Shown one piece after another: positions 1 through 7,776 of a DNA stretch of 64,000 nucleotides (positions are counted from its first letter, which is position 1; every line of letters begins with the position of its first letter). The notes beneath the pieces are model-generated. The model saw only the letters and a program-made list of their open reading frames with translations. It was not told the DNA's origin and searched no databases. Origin of the DNA: Streptomyces sp. NBC_00878 (lineage in GTDB: Bacteria; Actinomycetota; Actinomycetes; Streptomycetales; Streptomycetaceae); contig NZ_JAPEOK010000001.1 in NCBI RefSeq assembly GCF_026341515.1, forward strand, positions 124,001 through 188,000, in the 5' to 3' direction. The translations under genes were made by a program, and so were the position numbers.

Positions 1-1173
1 GTCCGGGAAGCGGTCGGCCACCTGGTGCGCCCAGTGCACGGCGAGGGCGGTCTTGCCGACACCGGCCATGCCGCCGATCGCGCTGATGACCACCGTGGAG
101 GCCGAGCTGCCCGGCAGCAGCCCACGGAAACGGGCGAGCTCGTCGAGTCGGCCGGTGAACGAGGGGAGTTTCGCGGGGAGTTGGGCGGGCGGGACCACGA
201 GTGACATCCGGTGGTCCGGGTCGAACGGCTCGGCCGTCTCACTCTCGCGGCCAGTACCGGCCGTCTCACTCTCCCGGCCGGTACCGGCCGTCTCACTCTC
301 CCGGTCAGTACCGGCCGTCTCACTCTCCCGGCGGGTACCGGCCGACTCTGTCCGCGCGTCCACGCTCGTGTGGTCGGCGGATCGGGTTCCCTCGGCAGGA
401 GCCGAGTCGTCCCAGACGTACGTCTGTGCCAGCACCCGCCGTTGCGCGGCCTGGAGCTCCGGGCCGGGCTGGACGCCCAGATCGTCGGCGAGCCGGGCGC
501 GGACGGTCCGGTAGACCTCCAGAGCTTCGGCCTGGTGGCCGGTGGCGGCGAGCATGAGGATCAGCCGGGCCTGCAACGCCTCGTCGAGCATGTGCAGGGC
601 GGCGGCCTGACGCAGGGTCACCAGCACACGTGCGCGCGGTTCCCGCCCTGTCTCCAGCGCCCGCTCGGCCGCGTGCTTGACCGCGGCCAGGTGTTCGCCG
701 TCCACCGCGCCGAAGGCCGGATGAGCCCGTACCTCCGGCGCTATCCCGGAGGCCGTGGGACCTCGCCACAAGGTCAGGGCCTCCACCAGCAGTTCGGTGG
801 CCTCGGCCGGTTCCCCGGTCCTGGACGCGCGCTCCCGCAGGTAACGGAAGCGCAGCAGGTCGAGGGATTCGGGATCGGCGTCCAGGCGGTAGCCGCCCGA
901 CGCCCGCACCAGCCACCGTGACGTTCCCCTGCTCGGCATGTCGGGTTCGAACAGGCGGCGCAGTGCCCCGATGTGACGGTGCACGACGTTCACTGCGCTG
1001 TCCGGCGGGTTCTGTCTCCACAGGGCGTCGACGATCTCGTGCGTACCAACCGGGTGGTTGGGTTGCGCGAGGAGAAACGCCAGCAACGCGCGCTGCTTGG
1101 GCGGTCCCAGCTCGAGCTCGATCCCGCCCCGCCAGGCCCTCAGCGGGCCGAGCACGGTGAAACGCGTATGCAC
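1..1173 (-). CDS. AfsR/SARP-family transcriptional regulator, C-terminal part missing at window edge
   Basis: The gene reads leftward and is cut by the window edge after 391 codons. The start is the GTG at 1173, preceded by AAGGGA about 8 nt upstream. Residues 1-95 look like an OmpR-type winged-helix DNA-binding domain (VLGPLRAWRGG, PPKQRALLAFLLA). Residues about 100-245 look like a bacterial transcriptional activation domain (helical repeats, ending YRTVRARLADDLGVQPGPEL). A linker with a ninefold-residue repeat follows, then the start of an NB-ARC/STAND ATPase with the P-loop GMAGVGKTALAVHWAH (Lys about 374). Family knowledge: AfsR-like proteins activate transcription of secondary-metabolism or developmental genes, often downstream of Ser/Thr kinases. 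A membrane Ser/Thr kinase gene is divergently placed 636 bp away, which makes a functional link possible but unproven. The missing part probably contains the rest of the ATPase and TPR repeats. It is about 22 kb from the PKS genes, so it need not control them. Confidence 0.88.
   Translation of the reverse strand, partial: MHTRFTVLGPLRAWRGGIELELGPPKQRALLAFLLAQPNHPVGTHEIVDALWRQNPPDSAVNVVHRHIGALRRLFEPDMPSRGTSRWLVRASGGYRLDADPESLDLLRFRYLRERASRTGEPAEATELLVEALTLWRGPTASGIAPEVRAHPAFGAVDGEHLAAVKHAAERALETGREPRARVLVTLRQAAALHMLDEALQARLILMLAATGHQAEALEVYRTVRARLADDLGVQPGPELQAAQRRVLAQTYVWDDSAPAEGTRSADHTSVDARTESAGTRRESETAGTDRESETAGTGRESETAGTGRESETAEPFDPDHRMSLVVPPAQLPAKLPSFTGRLDELARFRGLLPGSSASTVVISAIGGMAGVGKTALAVHWAHQVADRFPD
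236..343 (-). repeat. Four tandem 27-bp repeats coding AGTxRESET in the SARP linker
   Basis: Units lie at 236-262, 263-289, 290-316 and 317-343. Each is 27 bp, so the reading frame is kept, and each encodes a nine-residue unit AGT(R/D/G)RESET between the activation domain and the P-loop ATPase. The units differ at only a few bases, which suggests recent slippage or expansion. The charged, Thr/Ser-rich sequence looks like a flexible hydrophilic linker. Confidence 0.9.
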
Positions 1174-1809
1174 AGTGTCCCTTGTACCGACAAGCGAAGC
1201 CGATGAGGGTCGACGACGCCCGGTCACGGGCGTGAGCCGACGGGCCGGGTCCGCTCCGCTCGACAGGACCGGGCCGAAGGGAGCCTACCCCCATCGGTGC
1301 GACGGGCCGCCGCCCCGGCGGTCCCACTCCGGAGGCCGTCCTGGGCGGGGAAACCGATGCCGTCTACAGCCGTTCGGCCGTTTCCGGGCCACCGTGCAAG
1401 AGCGGCTCACCGTCCCAGCAGCTGCGGCCCTCGTGAAGCGCCACGGCGGCGAAGCGCGGTCACCGGCCCACGGGTTCCGTTGCTGCCTGCGTCGCCGCTG
1501 GCACGGCGGCCGTGCACGAGGGCAGGCGGGCAAGGGGGGGTGCTCCCCCGTGCACGGCCCATTTCCGCACGCGGCCGAACGTCGCCGCCCCACACGTGGA
1601 GGGCGCCGGACGCAGCAGCAGATTTCTTTCGCCCAGTTGAACTCTCGAGGCTTCCTCCCACGTGTAGCACGTAGCAGCTTCTGGCCCGGTCCGGGAGGTG
1701 AGCGCCGCCGCGGTGTCGCGATCTCGTTCGGTCCGCGGGAAGCGGACTCGCCGGGCGGCCGTCTCCGTGCTCGCTCCGGCCGCTTCATGAAGAGAGGAAA
1801 ATCGCCCCG
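1174..1809. other. Divergent intergenic region between SARP and kinase genes
   Basis: This 636-nt gap separates two divergent genes and should hold both promoters. I see no convincing coding sequence in it. It contains a nested hairpin (1508-1559) and a stretch near 1660 with two close copies of CACGT. A GAGAGGA sequence just before 1810 can serve as the ribosome-binding site of the kinase gene. Confidence 0.5.
1508..1559. repeat. Nested hairpin in SARP-kinase intergenic region
   Basis: A perfect 11-bp inverted repeat, GGCCGTGCACG (1508-1518) and CGTGCACGGCC (1549-1559), encloses 30 nt that themselves hold a G-run/C-run mini-stem (about 1537-1548) with a TGCT loop. It lies between divergent genes, so it could be an operator or a 5' leader structure of the kinase mRNA. 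No T-run follows it. Confidence 0.5.
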
Positions 1810-3507
1810 ATGAACAACGAGGAGACCGTGCCGGTGGAGCCGGGCCCTGAGCGCGTGATCGCGGGTCGCTACCGACTGCTGTCCCCCCTCGGCGAGGGCG
1901 GCATGGGCACGGTGTGGCGCGCCCACGACGAGGTGCTGCAGCGCGAAGTCGCTGTCAAAGAGGTGCGTGCCCCCGCGGGTCTGCCCGCTCCGGACGTCGA
2001 GCGCATGTACACCCGGCTGGAACGCGAGGCCTGGGCCGCGGCCCGGGTGACCCACCCCAACGTGGTCACCGTCTTCGATGTCGCCACGGAGGACGGCCGT
2101 CCGTGGATCGTCATGGAGCTCGTCCGCGGACAATCCCTGGCCGACCTGCTCCACCAGGGACCCCTCAGCCCCGCGCGGGCCGCGGAAATCGGCGCCGAGA
2201 TCCTGGCCGCCCTGCGCGCCGCGCACGCCGCCGGGGTACTGCACCGCGATGTGAAGCCGGCCAACGTCCTACTCGCCGGCGGCGGCAGAGTGGTCCTCAC
2301 CGACTTCGGCATCGCCACGGTCGAGGGCGACTCCTCCCTCACCAGGACCGGTGAGGTCATCGGCTCACCCGAGTACCTGCCACCCGAGCGCGCCCTGGGC
2401 CGCAATCCCGGCCCGGAGTCCGACCTGTGGTCCCTCGGTGTCCTCCTCTACGCGGCGGTCGAGGGCATCTCCCCCTACCGCCAGGACACTCCTCTCAGCA
2501 CCCTGCGCGCCATCGTCGACGAGAAACTGCCGCCCGCGCGCAGAGCAGGGCCGCTGGGCTCCGTGATCGAGGGGCTGCTGCGCAAGGAGCCGACGGACCG
2601 TACGCCGGCCGAGCAGGCCGAGAAGACTCTGCGTCTCGTTGCGTCGGGCGGCACACCCGAGGTCCCCGCCACGCCGACCGTGGTGGATACTCCCCTCGCC
2701 GAGGACCCGCGCATCTCCCGGGCCCAGGACGCGCCCGCCGCCGCTGAGCTGCCCACGGCCGGGACGGTCGCGTCGTCGTCCGCCGGGACGGCCGCCGCCC
2801 CGCCCACGCCGACACCGGCGGTCGTGACGGGTGCGCCCGAGTCGGCACCGACCGTCACGGGAGGACCCGCGCAGCCAGTGCCGACACACTCCGCCTCCAA
2901 AACACCACCCGCCCCCGAGGCCCCTCGGCACAGCCGACGCATTACCGCGGTTCTCGTCGCCGGAGCGGTCGCCTGTGTCATGGGCATCGCCGGGCTGGGC
3001 TACGCCCTGACCGGACAGGGGGACGACGGCACGGCGGACCCGAACCGGGCAACCGCGACCGGTTCCCCGTCCACGAGCGCGGACGGCAGCTCGAAGGACG
3101 ACGCCGAGCCCGCCGCCGCGCCGAGCGCTGACCAGCAGGAGCAGGAAAGTGCCGGATCCCAGATGATCCGTGTGACGGTGACCGGGGCCAGCACCACCTA
3201 CTCGGGCGCCTGTCCACCGCCGGCGGAGCAAGCGCCCACGTTCACGGTCACGTTCGCCGTGGACCAGGCACCGGCCGAGCTCACCTACCGCTGGGTGTCC
3301 AAGGACGGCTCGGTCGTCGACCGGGAGTGGCGGACCGTCACCTTCCCGGAGGGCGGCGACCGTACGGGGCAGGACACGGTGCGGCTCACGGCGTGGCACA
3401 AATCGGGAACCTTCAAGAGCGAGATCGGGGTGCAGGTCAAAGGTCCCGAGCTGACGAGTTCGAACACGGTGCCCTTCTCCATCACGTGCACGGACGCGGG
3501 GGCATAG
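1810..3507 (+). CDS. Membrane-anchored serine/threonine protein kinase (PknB/Hanks type)
   Basis: A 565-aa protein. Residues about 20-280 form a Hanks-type kinase domain: glycine loop GEGGMGTVWRA (about 28-38), ATP-binding Lys50 in VAVKEV, HRDVKPANVLL with catalytic Asp147, DFG at 165-167, and the activation-segment end GSPEYLPPE. A Pro/Thr/Ala-rich cytoplasmic linker follows. One membrane helix (about 378-402) and an extracellular region of about 160 residues complete it. That region has no PASTA repeats that I recognise, so it may sense a different ligand. The ATG at 1810 follows GAGAGGA. The kinase would phosphorylate Ser/Thr on cytoplasmic partners. FHA proteins and AfsR-like regulators are classic targets, and both kinds of gene are adjacent. 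All catalytic residues seen are intact. Confidence 0.93.
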   Translation: MNNEETVPVEPGPERVIAGRYRLLSPLGEGGMGTVWRAHDEVLQREVAVKEVRAPAGLPAPDVERMYTRLEREAWAAARVTHPNVVTVFDVATEDGRPWIVMELVRGQSLADLLHQGPLSPARAAEIGAEILAALRAAHAAGVLHRDVKPANVLLAGGGRVVLTDFGIATVEGDSSLTRTGEVIGSPEYLPPERALGRNPGPESDLWSLGVLLYAAVEGISPYRQDTPLSTLRAIVDEKLPPARRAGPLGSVIEGLLRKEPTDRTPAEQAEKTLRLVASGGTPEVPATPTVVDTPLAEDPRISRAQDAPAAAELPTAGTVASSSAGTAAAPPTPTPAVVTGAPESAPTVTGGPAQPVPTHSASKTPPAPEAPRHSRRITAVLVAGAVACVMGIAGLGYALTGQGDDGTADPNRATATGSPSTSADGSSKDDAEPAAAPSADQQEQESAGSQMIRVTVTGASTTYSGACPPPAEQAPTFTVTFAVDQAPAELTYRWVSKDGSVVDREWRTVTFPEGGDRTGQDTVRLTAWHKSGTFKSEIGVQVKGPELTSSNTVPFSITCTDAGA

Positions 3508-3665
3508 CCAAGTCCGGTCCGAGAAGGATCCGCACCGGTCCCGGAACCATTGAACTCGGTCCCGGATCACCTACGTGTTGGCGTCGTACGCGTCCGCCCT
3601 CGCGCCGGAACGGCCACGGGGGCGGGCGGGTCTTCGCAGCCGAGCGCCATCACGAGGAGTACGCA

Positions 3666-3860
3666 GTGCCATCCGTCATCGTGAGCGCCAGCGCCTCATG
3701 TCTGCACGCCGAGATCGTGACCGAGGACGCCGGTCCCGTGCTCTACGACCGCGGCAGCCGCAACGGAACACACGTCAACGGGCAGCGCGTCACACGGCAC
3801 GTCCTGCGCCCCAACGACAGCATCCGGATCGGCGACGAGACCTTCCTCTACGAGGCGTAG
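3666..3860 (+). CDS. Short FHA-like ORF, probably a truncated FHA-domain gene
   Basis: A 64-codon GTG-started ORF preceded by GAGGAG. It carries the C-terminal two thirds of an FHA fold: LHAEIV, then DRGSRNGTHVNG (SRNGT at residues 31-35), then IRIGDETFLYEA. FHA domains bind phosphothreonine and commonly partner Ser/Thr kinases, and a kinase gene lies 158 bp upstream. The first FHA strands, including the usual Arg before the Ser-x-x-His segment, are missing, and the upstream in-frame sequence has no FHA character. It may therefore be a remnant that no longer folds, or a minimal phosphopeptide-binding relic. I prefer a remnant. Confidence 0.5.
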   Translation: MPSVIVSASASCLHAEIVTEDAGPVLYDRGSRNGTHVNGQRVTRHVLRPNDSIRIGDETFLYEA

Positions 3861-3878
3861 GACGCGATGGAGACGGTC

Positions 3879-4352
3879 ATGGGCCTCTACCTGCTCGACA
3901 CCCCGCGCGTCACCTCCGTCGCCCCGGCACGCTCCGGGTCACCGCCAGCGGGGGGCGGGCCGGTCGGTCTCGCGTTCGCCCCGGCGCTCGAGGAACAGTT
4001 CCGGGGCCGGGTGACCGTGACCGTCCACGACGGGCGCTGGGCCACCGACCGCTTCGACGCAGCCGACGCCTCGATCTACTCCCTCGACGACCTGCTGGTC
4101 GAGCGCATGGGCGCCATCCGTGAGCGGCTGGCGCCCCGCCTGCCCGGGCAGCCCACTGACGAAGCACTGCGCGAGCACTTCTCGACGCTGAGGCCCGACA
4201 CCCTGCGGACCCTCCTGGGGAGCGGGGCGTGGGACACCCTGATCGTCGGCGGTGATGAGGCCGACATCGGCCTCTTCTTCCAGACAGATACCCCCGCCGT
4301 CGTCGGAGTCGGCGACGTTCGCCGACACCGCTGCGGCCGTGTTCGTTCATGA
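3879..4352 (+). CDS. Hypothetical protein downstream of kinase and FHA genes
   Basis: I do not recognise this 157-aa protein. The ATG at 3879 has GGAG 6 nt upstream. An ATG at 3867 would add four residues. The first 100 residues are mixed acidic/basic with no membrane helix or signal peptide (DTPRVTSV, FRGRVTVTVHDGRWAT, YSLDDLLVERMGAIRERLAP). The last 15 residues are Arg-rich and look unlike a normal C-terminus, so the gene may be truncated by a frameshift. It lies 18 bp after the FHA-like ORF on the same strand and is probably co-transcribed with the kinase gene, which suggests a role in that signalling unit. This is inference from position only. Confidence 0.5.
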   Translation: MGLYLLDTPRVTSVAPARSGSPPAGGGPVGLAFAPALEEQFRGRVTVTVHDGRWATDRFDAADASIYSLDDLLVERMGAIRERLAPRLPGQPTDEALREHFSTLRPDTLRTLLGSGAWDTLIVGGDEADIGLFFQTDTPAVVGVGDVRRHRCGRVRS

Positions 4353-4603
4353 CTACGTACGCCGGACCGAGTTGAGTTCGCAGAAAAGAATCAAGAACAA
4401 ATCTCGCCGTGCGGAGACCCGGTCCCTGCCTTCGCTGCGTAGGACAGGTTGCAGCTGCTGAAGTGGCGGCGATCTACGGAAAGTTGGAAGACGATGCGCG
4501 CGACCGCTCTTGCCAGGGGCCCGGCCGGTCACCCACGTGTCACGGATGGCCCTGGCGCATCGTCATTCGGTAACAAGACACACGGTGCTTGAACACTAAA
4601 TAT

Positions 4604-4621
4604 CAGTGACGCAGGTCACTG
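4604..4621. repeat. 7-bp inverted repeat upstream of ECF sigma gene
   Basis: CAGTGAC (4604-4610) and GTCACTG (4615-4621) are perfect inverted repeats separated by GCAG, 69 bp before the sigma-factor start. This lies in the 337-nt gap 4353-4689, which otherwise shows no coding sequence. It could be an operator or a leader hairpin. No matching copy was noticed elsewhere in the window. Confidence 0.4.
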
Positions 4622-4689
4622 TGCGACTCCGAACTCTGGCCCGACGGCCCTCCGTGTCTCTGGTGAACCCACGGGGATGGAGTAACCAG

Positions 4690-5256
4690 ATGGCGATCCT
4701 ACGATCTCGTGGCCCACAGGCCACGAGTCATGAAGCATTGATCCGCACGCTCTACGCGGAGCACGGCAAGGCCCTGCTCGCCTACGCGACGCGACTGACC
4801 GGCGACCGGGCCTCCGCCGAGGACGTGGTGCAGGAAACACTGATCCGGGCCTGGCGACACCCCGAGGTCATCGCCGACCCTCAAGGATCACTGAGGGGTT
4901 GGCTGCTCACGGTGGCCCGGAACATCGTCACCGACCGGTACAGGGCGAAGGCGGCCCGCCCCAACGAGGTGGCTCAGACCGAGACGGTCACGCCGGTCCA
5001 CCGTGACCACTCCGAGGAGGTGGTCGACTCGGTGGTCATGATGAACGCGCTCAACCAGCTCAAGCCCGAACACCGGGACGTCCTGGTGGAGATCTACTAC
5101 CGCGGCCGCACGGCGTCGGAAGCCGCGGGACGGCTGGGCATACCGGAGGGTACGGTCAAGTCCCGCGCCCATCACGCCCTCAAGGCATTGCGCAAGTTGT
5201 ACACCCCCAGCAACCCCGGGAGTGCCCTGAAGCTTCGAAAGGTGGGGGCGGCGTGA
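4690..5256 (+). CDS. ECF-family RNA polymerase sigma factor
   Basis: A 188-aa protein from the ATG at 4690, which has GGAG 7 nt upstream. A longer reading from 4606 lacks a ribosome-binding site and has an unlikely N-terminus. Region 2 is visible as LIRTLYAEHGKALLAYATRL followed by SAEDVVQETLIRAWRH. Region 4 is the helix-turn-helix ASEAAGRLGIPEGTVKSRAHHAL. Regions 1 and 3 are absent, as expected of ECF sigma factors. The stop overlaps the GTG of the next gene by 4 bp, giving translational coupling with a zinc-finger anti-sigma factor. It should direct RNA polymerase to a small stress or cell-surface regulon, and such pairs usually autoregulate. The signal is not evident from the sequence. Confidence 0.92.
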   Translation: MAILRSRGPQATSHEALIRTLYAEHGKALLAYATRLTGDRASAEDVVQETLIRAWRHPEVIADPQGSLRGWLLTVARNIVTDRYRAKAARPNEVAQTETVTPVHRDHSEEVVDSVVMMNALNQLKPEHRDVLVEIYYRGRTASEAAGRLGIPEGTVKSRAHHALKALRKLYTPSNPGSALKLRKVGAA

Positions 5257-6002
5257 GCACGCAGCAGCATCCGAACGGCGAACTGCTCGGCGCCTACGTT
5301 CTGGGCGTCCTGGAGACAGGCGAGCGGTCGACACTCGAGGAACACACCGCCGAGTGCGAGGAATGTCGAATGGAACTGACCGCGCTTCAGGAGATGGAGG
5401 CGGCACTCGGCGAGGTTCCACCGGAGGCGTTCCTCGAAGGCCCGCCCGAGGACGGGGACCTGCTGCTCCAGCGCACCCTGCGTCAGGTGCGCGCCGAGCA
5501 GGCGAGCGCTTGGCGGCGCCGGTCCCTGGCCGTGGGGCTGGGTGCCGCCGCGTCGGCGGCGATCCTGTTCCTCGGGGGCTACGCGGCAGGGGGCAACGAC
5601 CCTGGAGGCGCCACAGCGGCCCTTCCCTCCGCTTCTCCCTCCACCTCACCGTCCACGTCGAGCTCGCCACCCCCCGAGGGGATCAGGGTCGCGGCGGCGA
5701 CGGACAGCGGCACGAAGGCCTCGATGACGGTGGAGCTCACTCCGGCGAGCGAGTGGGTCCGCGTGAACGCCTCGGTCGCCGGAGTCCCGGTCGGTGAGCG
5801 GTGCCGGCTGGTGGTGGTCTCCAAGGACGGACACCAGGAGACGGCCGCGAGTTGGGTCGTCTCCCCCGGCCCCGCCCCGACGGCCAGCCCCCGGCCCGGC
5901 GAGGGCGGCCTCAACGGCTCCGCGGCCGTGGCGCCCGACGAGGTCGATTCGGTGCTCGTGGTGAACGACCAAGGCAAGCAGTACGTCGGCGTCGACATGT
6001 GA
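5253..6002 (+). CDS. Membrane anti-sigma factor with zinc-finger (ZAS) motif
   Basis: A 249-aa protein starting at a GTG that overlaps the sigma-factor stop by 4 bp. The N-terminal cytoplasmic domain carries the HxxxCxxC zinc motif (His31, Cys35, Cys38), the mark of ZAS anti-sigma domains that clamp ECF sigma factors. One membrane helix lies at about 91-113 (SLAVGLGAAASAAILFLGGY). A Ser/Pro-rich stalk and an extracytoplasmic domain of about 110 residues follow (VELTPASEWVRVNASV, CRLVVVSKDGHQE). The arrangement fits an anti-sigma protein that senses an envelope signal and releases the sigma factor encoded just upstream. The external domain resembles those of RskA/RslA-type proteins. All residues needed for zinc binding are present. 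Confidence 0.9.
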   Translation: MSTQQHPNGELLGAYVLGVLETGERSTLEEHTAECEECRMELTALQEMEAALGEVPPEAFLEGPPEDGDLLLQRTLRQVRAEQASAWRRRSLAVGLGAAASAAILFLGGYAAGGNDPGGATAALPSASPSTSPSTSSSPPPEGIRVAAATDSGTKASMTVELTPASEWVRVNASVAGVPVGERCRLVVVSKDGHQETAASWVVSPGPAPTASPRPGEGGLNGSAAVAPDEVDSVLVVNDQGKQYVGVDM

Positions 6003-6022
6003 GATCCGGCCCGAGACAGCAG

Positions 6023-6054
6023 GAGATCCCCCGGACGCTTCGCCGGGGGATCTC
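6023..6054 (+). terminator. Rho-independent-like hairpin after the anti-sigma gene
   Basis: GAGATCCCCCGG (6023-6034) pairs perfectly with CCGGGGGATCTC (6043-6054) around an 8-nt loop, starting 21 bp after the anti-sigma stop. There is no clear T-tract, which is common for actinomycete terminators. Confidence 0.75.
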
Positions 6055-6330
6055 GCTGTGGACGCCCCGGCCGTCGTTGCCGGTGTCGTAGATCCGCGAA
6101 CTCCGGGTGATGCCGTCGGGGCTGGACCAGCGGAAGCGGACGCCCTGCGAGGACGGCCCTGGACGAGCCGGTGAGGGTGATGCGGGAACCGGACAAGAGG
6201 GCCCCTCGGCGGCGGGGATCACCGACAAGTCGGCACGTGCGTCCCGACGTTCACTCCCGGATGTGAACGCCCCGAACTACGGATGCCGTCAGGGCTCTTG
6301 ATACGGACGGGGTCCCTTGCTTCTCTACTG

Positions 6331-6347
6331 ATAGGAAAGTTTCCTAT
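6331..6347. promoter_or_regulatory. 17-bp palindrome, probable operator of the GH5 gene
   Basis: ATAGGAAAGTTTCCTAT is a perfect odd palindrome 26 bp before the GH5 start codon, in AT-rich sequence that contrasts with its surroundings. LacI-family regulators of actinomycete polysaccharide hydrolase genes bind palindromes of similar design (a central GAAAsTTTC in some xylan regulators). No regulator gene is adjacent. Confidence 0.6.
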
Positions 6348-6373
6348 TGGATAGCTATGTGATCGGAGTTCGC

Positions 6374-7459
6374 ATGACGGCACCCCCACGGTCGTTGCGC
6401 CCCGCTGTGCTCGCGGCCCTGCTCAGCAGCGTCCTGCTCCTGCTCGTGAGCGTCCTCCCCACCACCTCCGCCTCCGCGACCACCGACCGGAAGGCCGCGA
6501 CACCCGCGGCGACCACACCGGTCGGCATCAACGGACAGCTCCAGGTCTGTGGCACCAAGCTGTGCAACAGCCGCGGAAACCCCATCCAACTGCGCGGCAT
6601 GAGCACACACGGCACCCAGTGGTACCCGCACTGCCTGACCAGCGGTTCGCTCAACGCCCTGGCGCAGGACTGGACGGCCGACGTCCTGCGTGTCTCGACC
6701 TATGTGCAGGAGGGCGGGTACGAGACGAACCCGCAGCACTTCACCAACCTCGCCCACTCGCTCATCCAGCAGGCGACGGACCGTGGCATGTACGTGATCG
6801 TCGACTGGCACATGCTCACCCCCGGTGACCCGAACACCAACCTGAGCAAGGCGCGGCAGTTCTTCACCGACATCGCCAACCGCAACAAGGACAAGAACAA
6901 CATCCTCTACGAGATCGCCAACGAACCCAGCGGGGTGAGCTGGTCGCAGATCAAGAGCTACGCGGAGCAGATCATCCCGACCATCCGCGCCATCGACTCC
7001 GACGCCCCCGTACTGGTCGGGACCCGCGCGTGGTCCTCGTTCGGCGTCTCCGAGGGCGCCGACGAGTCCGAAGTGGTGAACAACCCGGTCCGGGCGACCA
7101 ACATCATGTACACCTTCCACTTCTACGCGTACTCGCACCGCGACGAGTACCTGGAAACCCTCTCGCGTGCCGCCGACCGGCTCCCGGTCTTCGTCACCGA
7201 GTTCGGCACCCAGAACTACGCCGGCGAAGGAAGCAACGACTTCGCCATGTCCCAGCGCTACCTCGACCTCATGGCGAGCAAGAAGATCAGCTGGACGAAC
7301 TGGAACTTCTCCGACGACAACCGTTCCGGGGCCGTCTTCAAGACCGGAACCTGCGACAGCAACGGGCCCTGGACCGGCACCTCGCCCCTGAAGCCCGCGG
7401 GCGTGTGGATCCGTGACCGCATCGCGACACCCGACAACTTCCCGGTCACTGACTCCTGA
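6374..7459 (+). CDS. Secreted glycoside hydrolase family 5 (cellulase-like)
   Basis: The start is taken as the ATG at 6374 with GGAG 5 nt upstream, giving 361 aa. A Sec signal peptide is clear: basic n-region, hydrophobic core VLAALLSSVLLLLVSVL, then an Ala/Thr-rich cleavage zone. The mature protein is a GH5 TIM barrel. The motifs are LRGMSTHGTQWYP near strand 1, NILYEIANEPSG with acid/base Glu184, HFYAYSH, and VFVTEFGT with nucleophile Glu276. GH5 enzymes of this kind cleave beta-1,4-glucans such as cellulose, although mannan activity cannot be excluded. There is no carbohydrate-binding module. It is monocistronic, flanked by hairpins on both sides, and probably induced by sugar through the palindrome just upstream. 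Confidence 0.93.
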   Translation: MTAPPRSLRPAVLAALLSSVLLLLVSVLPTTSASATTDRKAATPAATTPVGINGQLQVCGTKLCNSRGNPIQLRGMSTHGTQWYPHCLTSGSLNALAQDWTADVLRVSTYVQEGGYETNPQHFTNLAHSLIQQATDRGMYVIVDWHMLTPGDPNTNLSKARQFFTDIANRNKDKNNILYEIANEPSGVSWSQIKSYAEQIIPTIRAIDSDAPVLVGTRAWSSFGVSEGADESEVVNNPVRATNIMYTFHFYAYSHRDEYLETLSRAADRLPVFVTEFGTQNYAGEGSNDFAMSQRYLDLMASKKISWTNWNFSDDNRSGAVFKTGTCDSNGPWTGTSPLKPAGVWIRDRIATPDNFPVTDS

Positions 7460-7558
7460 TCGCCGAAGTCGTTCGGACCGGGACCGGGCCCGACACGCGG
7501 CAGGGAACCGGCGGCGGATACCGGAGGTGCACACCCTCGCCTGACCGAACGCCCGTAT

Positions 7559-7618
7559 GGGGCGGCGCCATCGACGAACCGGCCTCGTGGAAACGAGACC
7601 GACCTCGGGCGCCGCCCC
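7559..7618. terminator. Nested hairpin between convergent genes, probable bidirectional terminator
   Basis: An outer perfect 11-bp stem GGGGCGGCGCC (7559-7569) and GGCGCCGCCCC (7608-7618) surrounds an inner CTCGT/ACGAG stem closed by a GGAA tetraloop (7584-7597). It lies in the 317-nt gap 7460-7776 between the GH5 gene and the converging CHRD gene. No other feature was seen in that gap. Confidence 0.5.
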
Positions 7619-7776
7619 TCTGGATTCTCCCGGCCGCCGCCGCAAAAGCATCCGATCAGCCCACAGTTACGCAGCCGATACTGAGCTTGATATCTGGCGG
7701 CAGCGATGTGCCGGGTTCTCAGGCAGACACTCACACGCTGGGAGGGGCCGTCCGGGCGGGCTGGTGGGTGTGACGG

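Noticed and set aside
221..350. Possible CRISPR-like array
   Set aside because: The repeats are contiguous, 27 bp in register with the codon frame and without spacers, so they are a coding tandem repeat.
4606..4689. Start of the ECF sigma gene at 4606
   Set aside because: There is no ribosome-binding site, the added 28 residues are not sigma-like, and they would overlap the inverted repeat. ATG 4690 follows GGAG.
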